Below, in pieces: positions 1-11,720 of a stretch of 64,000 nucleotides of DNA; the first letter of the stretch is position 1, and each line of letters begins with the position of its first letter. Under the pieces are notes generated by a model. It ran no database searches. It was not told where the DNA came from and saw only the letters and a list, made by a program, of their open reading frames with translations. This DNA is from Clonostachys chloroleuca (lineage: Eukaryota > Ascomycota > Sordariomycetes > Hypocreales > Bionectriaceae), in NCBI GenBank assembly GCA_037952775.1, contig JBANAY010000004.1:2542001-2606000 (forward strand), read 5' to 3'. The translations under genes and the position numbers were made by a program.

Positions 1-1060
1 CGACAGAGAAGCTCGATAATTGTGTGCGCAAAGGCTGGGGCAGAGAACGATGATTTCCAGATGGAACACGCTGCGTGGCCTATTATTAGACTAGGCGTTG
101 GCGATTACTGCCTATTTCCGCTCCTCTGCCGTAGTGGTAGCTTATCAGCCACAACCTTAGGGGGAGCTGTTGTGCTGTTGCGGCTCAGCTACCAGGGCAG
201 TCACGTGCCCAAGCTACATGCGACACATCGTGCACTTATGCACTGGCAATGATATATTATCGTGGTTATTGTAGGCGCAAAGGTTCTATCAAAGTTGGTG
301 CTCTATCGCAAACCACCTGGTCCCTCTTGCCGCAATGACTCGGGGTTTAATGCATCTCATTGGATTTCTTCGTGTAAGTGCTTCTTATCCAATTTATGCG
401 TTGAGCTGCACAACCTTAGTGCTCTCCCCACTAGGCGAAATCTTGGCAAGGCCGACATTTAGAGGCATGTCATCACCTGTGGCATTTGCCTGGCATTGGA
501 GCTTATAAGTGTGACTAAGAGACTCAGACGGTCATGATATAGTATCAGAGGAAAGAACTCTTCAATCCCACAATCAAAGCGAAATTTAGAGAGGGTAAAC
601 AACCAGCGGCCTGCATTTAATAACTTTGGTTTCACAAGAAGAATCCAAAAAGCTTCTCCTCTATTCGCATGCTGTACAACGTTCATCCATGATCTTTATA
701 ACCCCACCATTTGAGCTCACTGTTCACGACAGATTCCCCCGCACCATCTCTCTTGCTTCTCGGGAAATGAACAATGCCTGGTAGAAATATACAGCTTAAT
801 ATGAACCATCTTGGTGTTTGCTTAGTGCGAAATGATTTTGGCTTCGTTGGCGCCCCGAGGCGTCATAATATCGATACACGGCACCAACAGTCACTAGATT
901 CTCGATTGTAACCTTTGCACCGGTATATCATTTACTTCAACTACCAATGCACCCTATTGGCATTCCATGCACCCGAGATTGTAGTAGAACCGGCCGGAAA
1001 GACACAAGAACCGCAGACTCCCTCTCCCGCAAAAATTTTGGATTCATCAAAGACAACCGC
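1..1060. other. Region without a recognised gene, left edge
   Basis: No reading frame here looks like a protein I recognise, and the short frames have no conserved motif or convincing splice structure. The last bases are the 3' flank of the minus-strand eL24 gene. The tail of a gene outside the window cannot be excluded. Confidence 0.5.
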
Positions 1061-1877
1061 TTAGCGGGTAGCCTTGGCGATCTTGGGGGCAGCCCCCTTA
1101 GCACCCTGCTTGCTGACCTGTCCTCGTGCGGCCGAGCCCTTAGCGGCAGCGGCGCTCTTGGCCTTCTCGGCCTTCTTGGCGGCGGCGCTGGCGGCCTTCT
1201 TCTCCTTGCTCTCCTTGATGGCGGCGGCGCGAGCGGCGTTGCGGGCCTCGGGGCGCTGGGAGCGCTTCTCCTTGATCACATCGAGGGAAGCACCGACGAT
1301 GCCACGCTGGGCCTTGACGGTGCGGCGGGTTCGCTTCTTGGCAACCTCCTGTATCTGGTGTCAGTCGTGTTCTCGCCATCAAATAAACGAGAGCTCTGCC
1401 ATCTCCTCCCGAATCATTGGAAGCCCCCGGGGGTATGGAGGTATTGGCAAACTCTCGGGTTGGGGGGTTATAGGGGCGCTTCAATCGTACCTCAGAGATA
1501 CCCTTGCGGTGCTGGCGGCGGTACAGGACAGTCCAGGCGATGCGGCGGGGGTTCTTTCTTTGCAGGAGAGAGAGACTCGGACTTGCCGTTCTGGAATCGG
1601 AAGACCTTGCTGTCGCCACGGACGTAGATTTTACCCTGAGACAATCACCAGTCAGCTTCTGCAATCAATACACCAGACATTTCCACGGGGCTCTGGTCAA
1701 GCAAGCCTGTCTTTCCCATGCTGGCCAAGGTTTTATATCCAAGGACCTCCAAGCCATGGTCGAGGGTCGCAGTTTGCCGGACGGCAATGACCAGAGACTG
1801 GGAAATCGAGAGGATCGAGAGCGTACCTTGCCAGGGTAAATTCTGACGCCGGAGAATGAGTCGTCGTAAGTTCGCAT
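1061..1877 (-). CDS. rpl24: 60S ribosomal protein eL24, with an apparent 1-nt frameshift
   Basis: Component of the large ribosomal subunit in the cytoplasm. Three coding exons are visible on the minus strand: 1877-1827, 1635-1491 and 1348-1061, with GT/AG borders. Exon 1 starts [10 protein letters not shown], the usual eL24 N-terminus. Exon 2 encodes the [10 protein letters not shown] and [10 protein letters not shown] blocks. Exon 3 encodes the [11 protein letters not shown] block and a Lys/Ala-rich tail. The exons sum to 484 nt, one more than a multiple of three. The frame changes inside exon 2 at a GA dinucleotide run (1566-1575): the sequence before it reads in one frame and the RKNPRRIAW block in the next. 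Removing one base would give about 160 residues, normal for the family. The single-base insertion is probably an assembly error. The family call is very secure. Confidence 0.95.
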
Positions 1878-2214
1878 CTTGTCGCAGTTGTCGGGTTATC
1901 GGCGACAAAACGTATGTGGTGGACCGGAAATTTGGCGATGTCGAGAAGTTGCAGGTCGCGATACGCTCAATTTTCTGGAATTGGGTGGTGTGTGGTACTG
2001 ACTAAGCGGCTAGGGCAACGGGGCCGCTAAGTGCTTCATGACTGGCCCTTCACGTGATTGCGGCAATTGGACCCACCCCGTACCCTCACTCGGGAGCTGG
2101 TAACCTCCTATGACCGCATTGAGTAATTACAAGACGGTCAAGTTCCTTTCACACACACTTGCCAGGGTGAGGGAGGGCGCTTCCCGGCGCAAGTTGTGAA
2201 TATATAGCCAATAA
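1878..2214. promoter_or_regulatory. Divergent promoter between rpl24 and tad1 with a CACGTG site
   Basis: This 337-bp gap separates the start codons of two divergent genes. It contains CACGTG at 2051-2056 in the context TTCACGTGAT. The same palindrome recurs upstream of eL37 and between Rpr2 and Sub2, so it is a candidate bHLH or Cbf1-type site. Its function is inferred. Confidence 0.45.
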
Positions 2215-3569
2215 ATGGCTTCACGGGCCAATCGCATTGCGCTTGCGGTCCTCAATGAGTTCAACAAGCTCCCCGCAAAGCGCAAACCACTGGTTCGAGA
2301 TAATGGGATGCATGAATGGGTGCCTCTCAGTGGCATAGTTGCAGAAAAGGATGGGAACTTTCAATGTTTAGCCCTAGCGTAAGACTGACGTCTCATGTGC
2401 TCGTCTCTCCATCGTTGTTCTAAATTCTTGGTGTAGGACTGGTATGAAATGTCTTCCAGCCTCCAAGCTGCCTGATTCCTACGGTGTTGGTATACATGAT
2501 TGGCATGCGGAAGTTTTAGCCATCAGGACCTTCAATCGCTTTCTCCTAGATGAATGTCACAGCTTGACAAGTGGTGAAATTCAGACGAAGTACATTTCTC
2601 CAGTACGTTGTAGTTCTCTTTCGACAGGAGAACATGGAAATCAGTTGCCATTTGCTATTGATCCCGATATCAAGCTTCATATGTACTGCTCGGAAGCTCC
2701 TTGTAAGCAAACCCAGTCTAGAATAAGAGATGCCACCAGAGATGCTCACTCTTGCAGGTGGCGATGCTAGTATGGAGCTCACAATGGCTGCGCAGGAGAG
2801 CGCAACACCCTGGGATGTGCCCGAGGCCGTAGAAAGTCCAGGCTCCCATGATCCGACAGGCTCTCTCCCTGGAAGAGCATACTTTTCACAACTAGGTATT
2901 GTACGCAGGAAACCTGCCCGCGGGGATGCTCCTCCGACCCTCTCGAAATCCTGCTCTGATAAAATCTCTCTCAAACAATGCACTTCACTACTCTCGAGCA
3001 TCACATCACTCTTCATAAATCCCATAAATGCCTACATAGATACGATGGTTCTGCCTCAGTCTCATTTTTCTGAGAGTGGCTGCCGACGTGCATTCTCAAG
3101 GCATGGCCGGATGAAAGCTCTCGACGGGACACATTGGCCTGGAGGCTACTCCTTTAAACCGTTCAAGATCGAGACAACAGACCTCGAATTCGCATTCTCG
3201 AAGAAAACCGTCTCCGAGAAATCTAGCAAAGTATCGGCCAGCAACTTGGCTGCGGCCTGGTCGCTTTCTGGAGTAGAAGAGACGATCATCGGGGGTGTCA
3301 TTCAAGGCAGAAAGCCATTTGACGCCCGTGGTGCCAGCCAGACGTCTCGCAGGGAAATGTGGCTGAAGGCGAGGTCCCTGGCTTCCAACCTCGAAATAGG
3401 CCATGCATCCATATATCAAACGCTCCAATTCCCTACCTACCGAGAGGTCAAAGAATCTTCCTTGCTAGCGGTAAGAGGAATGGTGAAACAAGACGTTCAG
3501 GTCAAAGCCTTGACAGGCTGGCAGAAGAACGATGGCGACTCAGACTTCACCATCAACCAGATACAATAA
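2215..3569 (+). CDS. tad1: tRNA-specific adenosine deaminase 1 (Tad1/ADAT1)
   Basis: Deaminates adenosine 37 to inosine, next to the anticodon of tRNA-Ala. Three exons: 2215-2378, 2437-2702 and 2758-3569, giving 413 residues. The zinc and catalytic residues of the A-to-I editing deaminase domain are in place: HAE at residues 78-80 (ligand H78, proton shuttle E80), the PCGD-type ligand at C144 (split by intron 2) and SCSDK at C209. The CLPASKL block before HAE is typical of the family. The start was chosen because it gives the usual N-terminal helix (ANRIALAVLNEFN) and an in-frame splice. It is divergent from rpl24. Confidence is high. Confidence 0.93.
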
Positions 3570-3867
3570 CATTTGGGGAACAACATCAGAAATTGGTATT
3601 TTTTCCAGATGCAAGCCGTACCTAGTACAAACCCAAAAATAATCAAGCCAGCCCGAAGAGTGTCAACCCTTTTTTACTGTGACATTTTGCAGACCATGAC
3701 CATTTGCTATGACTCCAAGTGCACAATTGGAAACCCTCAGGATTACTGCAAGGGCAATGATTTCAAATCCTCCATCACACCTGTGCGCACAGAACATGGC
3801 AAGGGGATTTTACTTGAGTCGGCAGAAGCTAATTCCCACCCTGCCCTCCTTTTGGAGTCAACGACAT

Positions 3868-4523
3868 TTATTCGACCTTGCTCTCAAAGTTCTCGCCCTC
3901 TACCAGGTCGGGGATGTCGTCCTCATCATCACCCTTCTCACCCTTCTGCATGTTCTGGTAGCTCTCGGCGAGCTTTCGGAGGGAGGCGAGAGAGTCGGGG
4001 CCGAGCTGGTTAAGAATGCCGGGAACAAGCTCCGTGAGCTCCTTGTCCTCGCCGTTTCCGTAGATGGCGAAGGTGTTGTGGGGGACAGCGGCATGAACTG
4101 AGGAAGCAACGAGTTAGCAATCTCGGTCGCACCATCAACCAGAAAAAAACGCAGGGTTCCTGTCATTACCCTTGGGGGCAGCGAAGTGGATAACGTTGCC
4201 GTCGGACTTGAACATGTTAACCTCCTCGATAGCCTGGATGGGCTGGGTGCCCAGCTTCTTCAGGGCAGCCTGGAGCTTCTTGTCGTCGGCGCCGGAGCGG
4301 GCGGGCGCACGCTTGACCTTGCGGCGGGGGGTACCCTTTCCACTGTTCGACCATGTTAGACGTAGGGCTACACGCGGAATATAAGTTCGAGAGTCGCAAT
4401 AGAAACATACCCTATGCAACAGGTCAGTACACTCTCAAATTAAAACAGGTATTCGCCAATTTCCAGCATACCGATTCGGGCACCCTGGCCGAGCTTCTTG
4501 AGGCGCTCCTGAACGTCCGCCAT
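3868..4523 (-). CDS. egd1: Nascent polypeptide-associated complex subunit beta, with a 1-nt microexon
   Basis: NAC-beta binds the ribosome exit tunnel with NAC-alpha and shields nascent chains. Coding parts on the minus strand: 4523-4472, a single base at 4411, 4342-4170 and 4097-3868. They sum to 456 nt, or 151 residues. The N-terminus ([12 protein letters not shown]), the conserved [11 protein letters not shown] block, the NAC domain ([17 protein letters not shown]) and the acidic C-terminus ([13 protein letters not shown]) are clear. The base at 4411 is flanked by two complete introns: 4471-4412 (GTATGC...CTGAC...TAG) and 4410-4343 (GTATGT...CTAAC...CAG). Only by keeping that one G does the frame give [12 protein letters not shown], the form seen in NAC-beta/BTF3 proteins. 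Splicing 4472 directly to 4342 would frameshift. The family call is secure; the microexon is inferred from the sequence. Confidence 0.92.
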
Positions 4524-5338
4524 ATTGGGCTGATGGAGGGGGATGTGAGGGTTGCGGGGTGGGAGACAAAAACTAGACGGGAGATTGTCAGCTCAGTGAG
4601 CAAAATTAAGAGTCGCTTCGGGGACGATTTCGGCTCGTTGCGACATGAATCCTGCGTTTCGCAGCACAAAACTTACAGATACAATGGAGTTGCTTATAAA
4701 GCTGTTCCTTCTTCGTCAGTTGAAGCTGGCGATGGTGGTGGTTCAAAGTCGATTTTGTGCGTGCCAAGACTTCCGGCACTAGGAACATATGTTTTACCGA
4801 GAGGGTGCGGCGCACGCTTAGAAAGTCGCATGTGGGGGATTACATAATCTTCCATCGCCAATTGAAGATGGCATCGACGTAATTTGCTGTAGAACTTGGC
4901 GGGGTCTATGAGCCAGAAGGTACAGCAATTATCATTTGAAAATAGGCCACGGCTGCTTTCTCACAACAAAGAATTAATACAATACCTCCGTGGATTGATT
5001 AAATTTCTTTTGCGAATAGGGATTTTGTCTTGTCTAGTCACCAGGCATCAATTCCATCTCGTTATCGCATACTCCCATCGGGACACTTCATTCTATCAAC
5101 TTTAGAGATATGAAAATAGCAAGGGCAGATATGAGAATTGATTCCTAGTAGAATACATATTGCCTCATTATCATTCCAATTAATTACATAAATGAACATT
5201 GTGTGTTTGACCTTGACCAACCCTCTCGACTATGGGGTCTAAATCGTACATCTTATAATACATAATACATAAGTGATTGGTGGAGTGAGACGAAACGCCT
5301 GGAAACTTGACCAATTATACCCTTCGAACGCACATCAA
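4524..5338. other. Intergenic: egd1 promoter and 3' flank of cbp4
   Basis: This 815-bp stretch lies between the egd1 start codon and the cbp4 stop codon. It becomes AT-rich from about 4960 to 5270. I see no further gene. Confidence 0.5.
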
Positions 5339-5845
5339 TCATCTCGACAATCCAGTTTCTTTTCTCATTTCTTCCCGTCTCGCCTCAAGCTCCTGCTCCT
5401 TAGCCTTAGCACTCTCTCTGATATCTTTCCTCCTCTTCTCTTCCCGCTCTCTATCCTCTCTTTCCCTTGCCTCTTTTGCAACTACCCAGACTAATTTTCA
5501 GTTAGTATGATTTCCTCGAAAGAATTGCAGTAGCACCAGTATCCGTACTCGGTTTATCCGACTTGGAATATTCCTTCAACTTGGTCACAAAGTCGTCAAA
5601 CTCTTGCTCCCGTTGTGCTCGGTTTTCCTCGCTTCTCCGGCGCAGATCCGGGTTATATCTCTTTCGGATTTCTTCCTCGGTCGGAGTTACATATGCCGTG
5701 AGCATTGGGCCACCAACACCAAAGGTAACGCCACTGTTGGTTTACTTCGTTAGCTGCTGGGAGGCATCTGGACCGAAATGGCATCTCCCACTTACGCAAT
5801 GGCGACCTTGGTCCACATCCTCCAGTTGAACGGTTTCTTTGGCAT
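5339..5845 (-). CDS. cbp4: Cytochrome bc1 complex assembly factor Cbp4
   Basis: Small inner-membrane mitochondrial protein needed to assemble cytochrome b into complex III. Exons on the minus strand: 5845-5796, 5733-5549 and 5490-5339, giving 128 residues. Recognisable parts are the N-terminal [11 protein letters not shown] block, one hydrophobic segment (about residues 13-33), the [20 protein letters not shown] motif just after it and the [15 protein letters not shown] block that spans intron 2. The tail is highly charged and probably helical (Arg/Glu-rich). Size and order of elements match the family. It is divergent from skt5 across 1.9 kb. Confidence 0.9.
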
Positions 5846-7776
5846 CTTGTCACGCGCGAGGCTCGACTCGGGAGGATGATACGGCAGGGGAGGATGCGAC
5901 TTGGATGACGTTGGTGTCGCGAATCTCAAGGCGACGGCAAGCCGATTTGCTCTGGCGGCAGTATTTTTAGCGGGCGGTCAAAGCTTCCTGCCTTAAACAG
6001 CAATGTGTGGCTTGCCTATTGCTGCGCCATACTGCATGTACGACGTCTTACTTTACCTAAGGCATGTGGGGAAAAAGAGCTTCCCATTTATGGTAAACAC
6101 GGCACATGCTGCCATCTGCCAATCTACCTAGTGCGGCGTGCCGTCCTAACTTTAGAATTCTTAGTATTATGTGCTACTACTCTCCGTGCTGTTGCTGAGA
6201 TTGATCCCATGGCCAAGCCTCTCTGATTCTTGGCTTGACTTAAGTGGTGGTATTAATAACACATCTTACCTCATATCCATAGCGAGGGAGAAAACAGCCG
6301 TCTAAACCTTGCAGGGCGTCCTCCCAACTGCCAGACACGCGACGTTCCATGCGGCTATTCTGATCTAAGCCTATCAGCGCACCTTAACCTTATTCCCGGA
6401 CGGTTCAGTAGGGCGGGAAACAGGCTGGAGAAGCACGGCAAAAGAAGACGGAAGAGCCACGAATTGATCACTTCCTCCATCCTCATTGCTATCCGGTTGC
6501 CCTAAAATATTAATAAGATCTGATCGGGCTATAAACAGGCCCGGATGTATACGTCAGCTCCAGGCGCTAACGGGATAGAGGCTGTGGTGCTACAGATCAT
6601 CAGGCACGACGCAACGTGCCGTAGGGAAATATGCATTGACTGGCTGGGACTGCGCAGGGTTTCTCGCATTTTTGCAGCTTCACCGGCGGGGGCTGGAGAC
6701 ACTCGTCAGACACTCGCCAATCACACGGCCTAGCCCCCTGGGCCCTCTCGGAAGCTTCTCGAGTCTGGGTTCTCGCAGGGATAAAGCCAGGGTCCCGCCT
6801 TAGACATTCTGGCCGTTGGCCTGTCACTTGGTGGGCATTAACTGGCCGTTTGAGCCCAACAGGCAAGTGTTAATTTACACTTGGTCCTGGGACGGGCCAT
6901 CCTGGATCGCGTGCCAAAACAGATCCAGATTGTGCATTTCCTTTGTCTACCTTCCCCTTTTATTTTGCTTTGGGTTTAATTTCTTGTTCCGTGGTCGCTT
7001 GACAACGCGCTCCCCTTCCAGCTGGACTGTCTGGGAACCCGTGCCGTTTGTCTCATGACTTTCCTGCTGCGTGCCCCAATTCGAGCTTTGAAACTTGAGA
7101 AGTGACCGCCGCTGTATCCTGTAAGTTTGCTTACCACCGTCATACTCCGTCCATGCCATGGAATGGCACAGCGCCAAGAGTGCAAGGTGTGCTGGCCCTG
7201 CTGCCGACCGACTGTGACCCAATAATTACCTGCCCTCCGACCCATGCACCTCACCTAGATCTCTAATTAGAATCCTACCTTGCCTTGCCTTGCCTTGCGC
7301 TGCTGCATTATTACTACCGCCCTCATCCCTCCCAACGATTGCGCTGCCTTTTCCTTTCGAGAATTCTAGCGCCACTGCCCACGCTTCCCCTGCCCAGTTT
7401 TGGATCTAGACTGGTCGGAACACGGACAAGCTAATCATCGGCGTTTAGCCCTCCGCAGCCGCTTAGAAGATCCCCCCAGGATCGCCACCATCTGTGACGG
7501 CCTGTCCCCTTCCCCGCTGTCCGTAGTCTTCGGACCTTCGCACACGACCAGCGCTGCAACAAGCCCAGATATGCGCCAGTAGCTCTCGAGCCGCGCTCCT
7601 GCGACATCGAAGAGCATCCCGCATCGGAAACACTAGCTCCCTCCCACCTGGACATGGGAGCCTCGGCACTGTCTTCTCGGTAGCATCTCCGGTATCTGAC
7701 TCAATCTAGCGATTCAGCTCGCTTCTCGTCTTTCTTCTCTTCGATTTCTCCTCTGCCCATCGTACAAACGCCAGTC
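5846..7776. other. Long divergent intergenic region and skt5 5' leader
   Basis: This 1.93-kb gap has no recognisable gene. From about 7260 to 7776 it is pyrimidine-rich, as expected of a fungal promoter and 5' leader for skt5. It includes four tandem copies of CCTTG at 7278-7297. Confidence 0.5.
7278..7297. repeat. (CCTTG)4 short tandem repeat
   Basis: Four perfect head-to-tail CCTTG units lie about 480 bp upstream of the skt5 start codon. Any regulatory meaning is unproven. Confidence 0.8.
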
Positions 7777-10637
7777 ATGGCGTACGATGGGGGACACATG
7801 AACCAGCGACCATATAATGGTCAGGTTCACCGAGGAGGGGGCTACGGCGGCCTGCCACCACCCCAACAACAACATGCCCAACAATATGGCGGCTCGCAAC
7901 GACAATACGATAATTCCTACGACGGATATGGCCAGGACGACTACTATAACCAGCATGACGGAGGCTATGCAGACGGGTATGGCCAGGGATATGATAATGA
8001 CCAGTATCAAGGTCATGGGCACTCACAACACTCCCAGCAGCACTATCCACCAGATGGCTATGGCCAGGGGGATGGGCGGCAAGCCTCTCGTGGAGGATAT
8101 GGCGGGATGGGATACGGCCGCGGTGGAAGGGGGCCCGCACCAAGGCAGGGCGGCCATCCATCAGACGTCTCCCAGTCCTATTCAGACCCAAACCGTAGGT
8201 TTCCATACCGCTACACATCCTCGTGACCCAGTCTGACAATCTTGCAGTTGGTCGTCCAAACGAACAACGAACAGGCCCCCGAAATGGAAACTATAACGGA
8301 GACTATCAAGACCGCCAATTAGCTGACCAAATGTATGGTATGGATATCAACGATCCCAATGGGTACCAACAGAGGATGCCTCCCGGACCAGGACCAGGAT
8401 CAAGAGGTAGTAGCGGAAGCCAAAGGAGTCATGGAGAGTATGGGAGGCAAATACCTAGAGGTCAATCGGCTCAAGGGTATTCCAACGGCCGAGGATATGC
8501 TGAGCTAAATGGTTATGGGCATGACAATCGCCAGGATCAAGGACGACAGAACCATGAATTCGGGCCTCCTGGTCGCAGTATGACGACACCCATTAACGGA
8601 AGCCATGCCATGGGCCAGCCACAACGTAAAAACACGAACCCCTATGATCATATGGCTGGCCAAGGCGTTCCAGCCCGACCAGCGACAGCTGCTGGTAGCA
8701 GGCCACAACGAACATTCACTGGGGGTTCTAGGGAGCAGCATGATGCCTTCCCAAGTCGCTTCGACGATGGCCATGGCTACGGACAACAATCCAACGGACA
8801 AGGTCCAAACTTCAACCAAGGCCACGGTCAAGGATCCGGCCCATACTCCGGACATGATCGCACAAGCCTCCCTGATTTCGATGCAATTCCACAGAACGCC
8901 CGAGGATCATTTGACGACTTTATCCAATCGAGTCCGGAGCAACGTCAACCTGGTGCTCACCAAACAGCTCAACTGAGTCATGCCAAGTCCCAGCCTGACC
9001 TGCGCCAGCCCCAAGCTGCCGTCTTTGAGATGGCCCCTGATGCTCCTTCTGTGCCACCCATGCCCAGTATGAACAATTTCCCACCACGAAAGGACTCGAG
9101 TTACAGTGAGCCAAGAAATTACAACCATCCTCCTCGGGGGGCATCCCGAACTCCAGCTCCAGCTCAGGCAAACGCTCCCTCGTTGATGCGACCAGGAGGT
9201 CCCATGCCACCAGTTCCGCCGGCTGCCAGCACGAACCCAGACGCGCTTCCTTCACACCCAACTCCGGTACGCGCTGGACTGATGGAAAATTCCATGGTCA
9301 ATATGAACAACAGACCACCTCCTGTGCGCAACTACGGCGGCGTCCAACAACCGCAGCCACCGAAGCAAAACCACCATCCAGCACCTCAACGACAACAAGG
9401 CCCACCGGCTCCCAAGAGAGTTTCACTGACAAAGCCACAAGATCCTCCTGTGACTTCGCAAGAGCTCGAACACCTTCGAATGGTCATCAAGAACAACTCC
9501 AATGACCAGGCATCAGCCTTGCGTCTAGCCAAAAGGCTCATCGAGGCGTCTGATGTTCTTGTTGCATCCATGCCCGATCCCAAGGCCAGGGGGAAAGCTC
9601 GAGAAAGATACATTATGGACGCACATAAAATATTGAAGAAGCTGTGCAATGCCGGGAACACTGACGCTATGTTCGTAATGGCCGACGGCCTTGGGCGCGG
9701 ACTCTTCGGTGGCGGCGACCACGACACTAAGGAAGCCTTTACATTGTATCAGTCAGCGGCCAAGGCTGGTCATGCCGCCGCCGCTTATCGAACAGCGGTA
9801 TGTTGCGAGATTGGCAGCGAGGAAGGTGGCGGAACTCGAAAGGACCCCATGAAAGCAATCCAATGGTACAAGCGTGCTGCAGCTCTGGGCGACACACCTG
9901 CCATGTACAAGATTGGTATGATTCTGCTGAAAGGGTTGTTGGGCCAGCAACGGAACCCGCGGGAGGCTGTAGGATGGCTGAAGAGGGCGGCTGAGAAGGC
10001 TGATGCGGAAAACCCGCATGCTCTCCACGAGCTAGGCCTGCTCTTCGAATCGGCTCAACCCAACGACGCCATCATTCGGGATGAGCCTTATGCGCTTAGT
10101 CTCTTCCAGCAAGCTGCAGATCTGGGATACAAGTTTTCACAATTCCGGCTTGGCTGTGCGTTCGAATATGGTCTCATGGGTTGCAGGATCGATCCTAGAC
10201 TGTCGATCATGTGGTACTCGAAGGCCGCGCAACAAGGCGAGCACCAAGCCGAGCTGGCACTGAGCGGCTGGTATCTTACAGGCAGCGAGGGCGTTCTAGG
10301 ACAAAGCGACACGGAGGCATACCTATGGGCTCGGAAAGCCGCCATAGCGGGACTGGCCAAGGCCGAGTATGCTATGGGCTATTTCACCGAGGTTGGCATC
10401 GGAATCGCCGCCAATCTGGAGGATGCCAAACGATGGTATTGGCGTGCTGCCGGTAAGTTGAAAATGATTGAGAACAACATGATTCCGAGGTGAAGCTAAC
10501 GCCCTCATACAGCCCAGGACTTCCCAAAAGCCCGTGAACGGTTGGAAGAACTCAAGCGAGCTGGAAGAAACGCTCCCCGTCAACGGGAGCGCATTTCACG
10601 AACCAATCAACAGGAGGGCGAGTGTAGTGTGATGTAA
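7777..10637 (+). CDS. skt5: Chitin synthase activator Skt5/Chs4, Sel1-repeat protein with a CaaX tail
   Basis: Activates and anchors a class IV (Chs3-type) chitin synthase at sites of wall growth. Exons: 7777-8194, 8248-10452 and 10513-10637, giving 915 residues. The first ~540 residues are disordered and rich in Gly, Gln, Tyr and Pro, with many GYGQ-type repeats. Residues ~545-873 contain a run of Sel1-like (TPR-related) repeats with motifs such as GDTPAMYKIG, AVGWLKRAAE and QGEHQAELALSGWY. The last exon ends in CSVM, a good farnesylation (CaaX) box, as in yeast Skt5. The short last exon supplies both the end of the last repeat and the lipid anchor, so a model that stops inside intron 2 would lose it. 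The family call is secure. Confidence 0.92.
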
Positions 10638-11060
10638 AACTAAGTGCGCGACGAGCTTGGTGAATGGAGCATTATTATACCCACAGACGACTGATTAATT
10701 GCAATGACGAGATGATACGAAGGAGATGAGCCAGTCCAACTGGAGATAAGGGTCAGCATTCATGTACAATATATCATAATTGGCATCTGGATAGGATGAG
10801 GATATGAGTGTCAAAATAACATGTATGAGAACGAATAACTAGCTAGTGTGGTGGATGAGATGGCGGTTGGTTAAGATGAGAGTTGATAGCATACATTAAA
10901 TGGTCACTGGCTGACTATCTATTCATAAACCGGTTTTTATTCCACTGCAGTGAATTCTAATATCAGATTTCCCCTTTAGTAATTTTACAAAGGCAGCCGA
11001 AGAGCATACATAATACAAGAACATCTATCCAATGAGGGAGGAGTCGACAACTTGGAAATC
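10638..11060. other. Convergent 3' region
   Basis: This 423-bp AT-rich stretch lies between the converging ends of skt5 and the thioredoxin-like gene. It should hold both 3' UTRs. I see nothing else. Confidence 0.5.
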
Positions 11061-11720
11061 TCACTTGCCGAACAACCCTCCAAAGGAAGAGCCAGAGCCA
11101 CCTGCCCCTCCTCCAGACGAGTGCCGCCTCGCCGCCTCCCGGATGATCCAATCGGTCAGGAACTGGCGGTCAGCGAGGCTCCGCCCGTCAGTGACCCTCG
11201 TGGCGCGGATGGGCTCGCCGCGCCGGGCGTCAAAGGCCAGCAGCGTGGGGATGGATGTGATCATGTAGGTCATGGCGAGGCTCTGGGCGTCTGGTGCGTC
11301 GAACTCGACAGGGACCAGGTTGACGCCGCCCTCGGCCTCGCCGGTCCCCTGCTCGATCAGGGAGCGGACGAGGGGATACACGGCGCGGCAGGTCGAGCAC
11401 CAGGACGCGGTCCAGAAGGTGAGCAGCGGGGTGTTTGAGGAGGCGGACACGGACAGGTAGGTGTCCAGGCTGTTGGTGTTGCGGACTCTAGGCAACGTTA
11501 GGGAATTGCGCTGAGGGGACAAGTTCAGGTAGTGATTCTGCCACTCTTATACATTCAAGGGACAATACGGGATGGCATACGGGTCGAATATTTGGTTCTT
11601 TGCTTTAGCAGCAGTTGTGGAAAAAGCAGCTGTGTGTAGTGCAGGTCGACGTGCTGGTGATGATCTCGCTACAGCCTTGACTGGCGCAAGATATTGCGCG
11701 TGAACTCTAGACCACCGCAT
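11061..11720 (-). CDS. Mitochondrial thioredoxin-like protein
   Basis: Two exons on the minus strand, 11720-11581 and 11487-11061, give 188 residues. Exon 1 encodes an Arg/Ala/Ser-rich N-terminus without acidic residues until about residue 46, a likely mitochondrial presequence. Exon 2 encodes a thioredoxin fold: a TFWTASWCSTC strand and active site with cysteines C77 and C80, and the cis-proline loop TSIPTLLAF. The C-terminus is rich in Gly and Ser. The WCSTC active site differs from the WCGPC of classical thioredoxin, so this is a thioredoxin-domain protein of uncertain substrate. The exon 1 join (phase 2) places a CTAAC branch site just before the TAG acceptor. Confidence 0.85.

Noticed and set aside
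947..1790. Long plus-strand frames of 226 and 238 codons
   Set aside because: They are antisense to the eL24 exons; the Gly/Leu/Ala-rich content is a shadow of its Lys/Ala-rich tail.
4412..4470. A single egd1 intron with a GC-type donor at 4467
   Set aside because: It would keep the frame (giving RIGIGKGT), but the site has no donor consensus, while two complete canonical introns explain the region.
7817..8236. 139-codon frame overlapping skt5 exon 1
   Set aside because: Alternate-frame reading of the repetitive N-terminus; the Met/Thr-rich content is an artefact of the GYGQ codon repeats.
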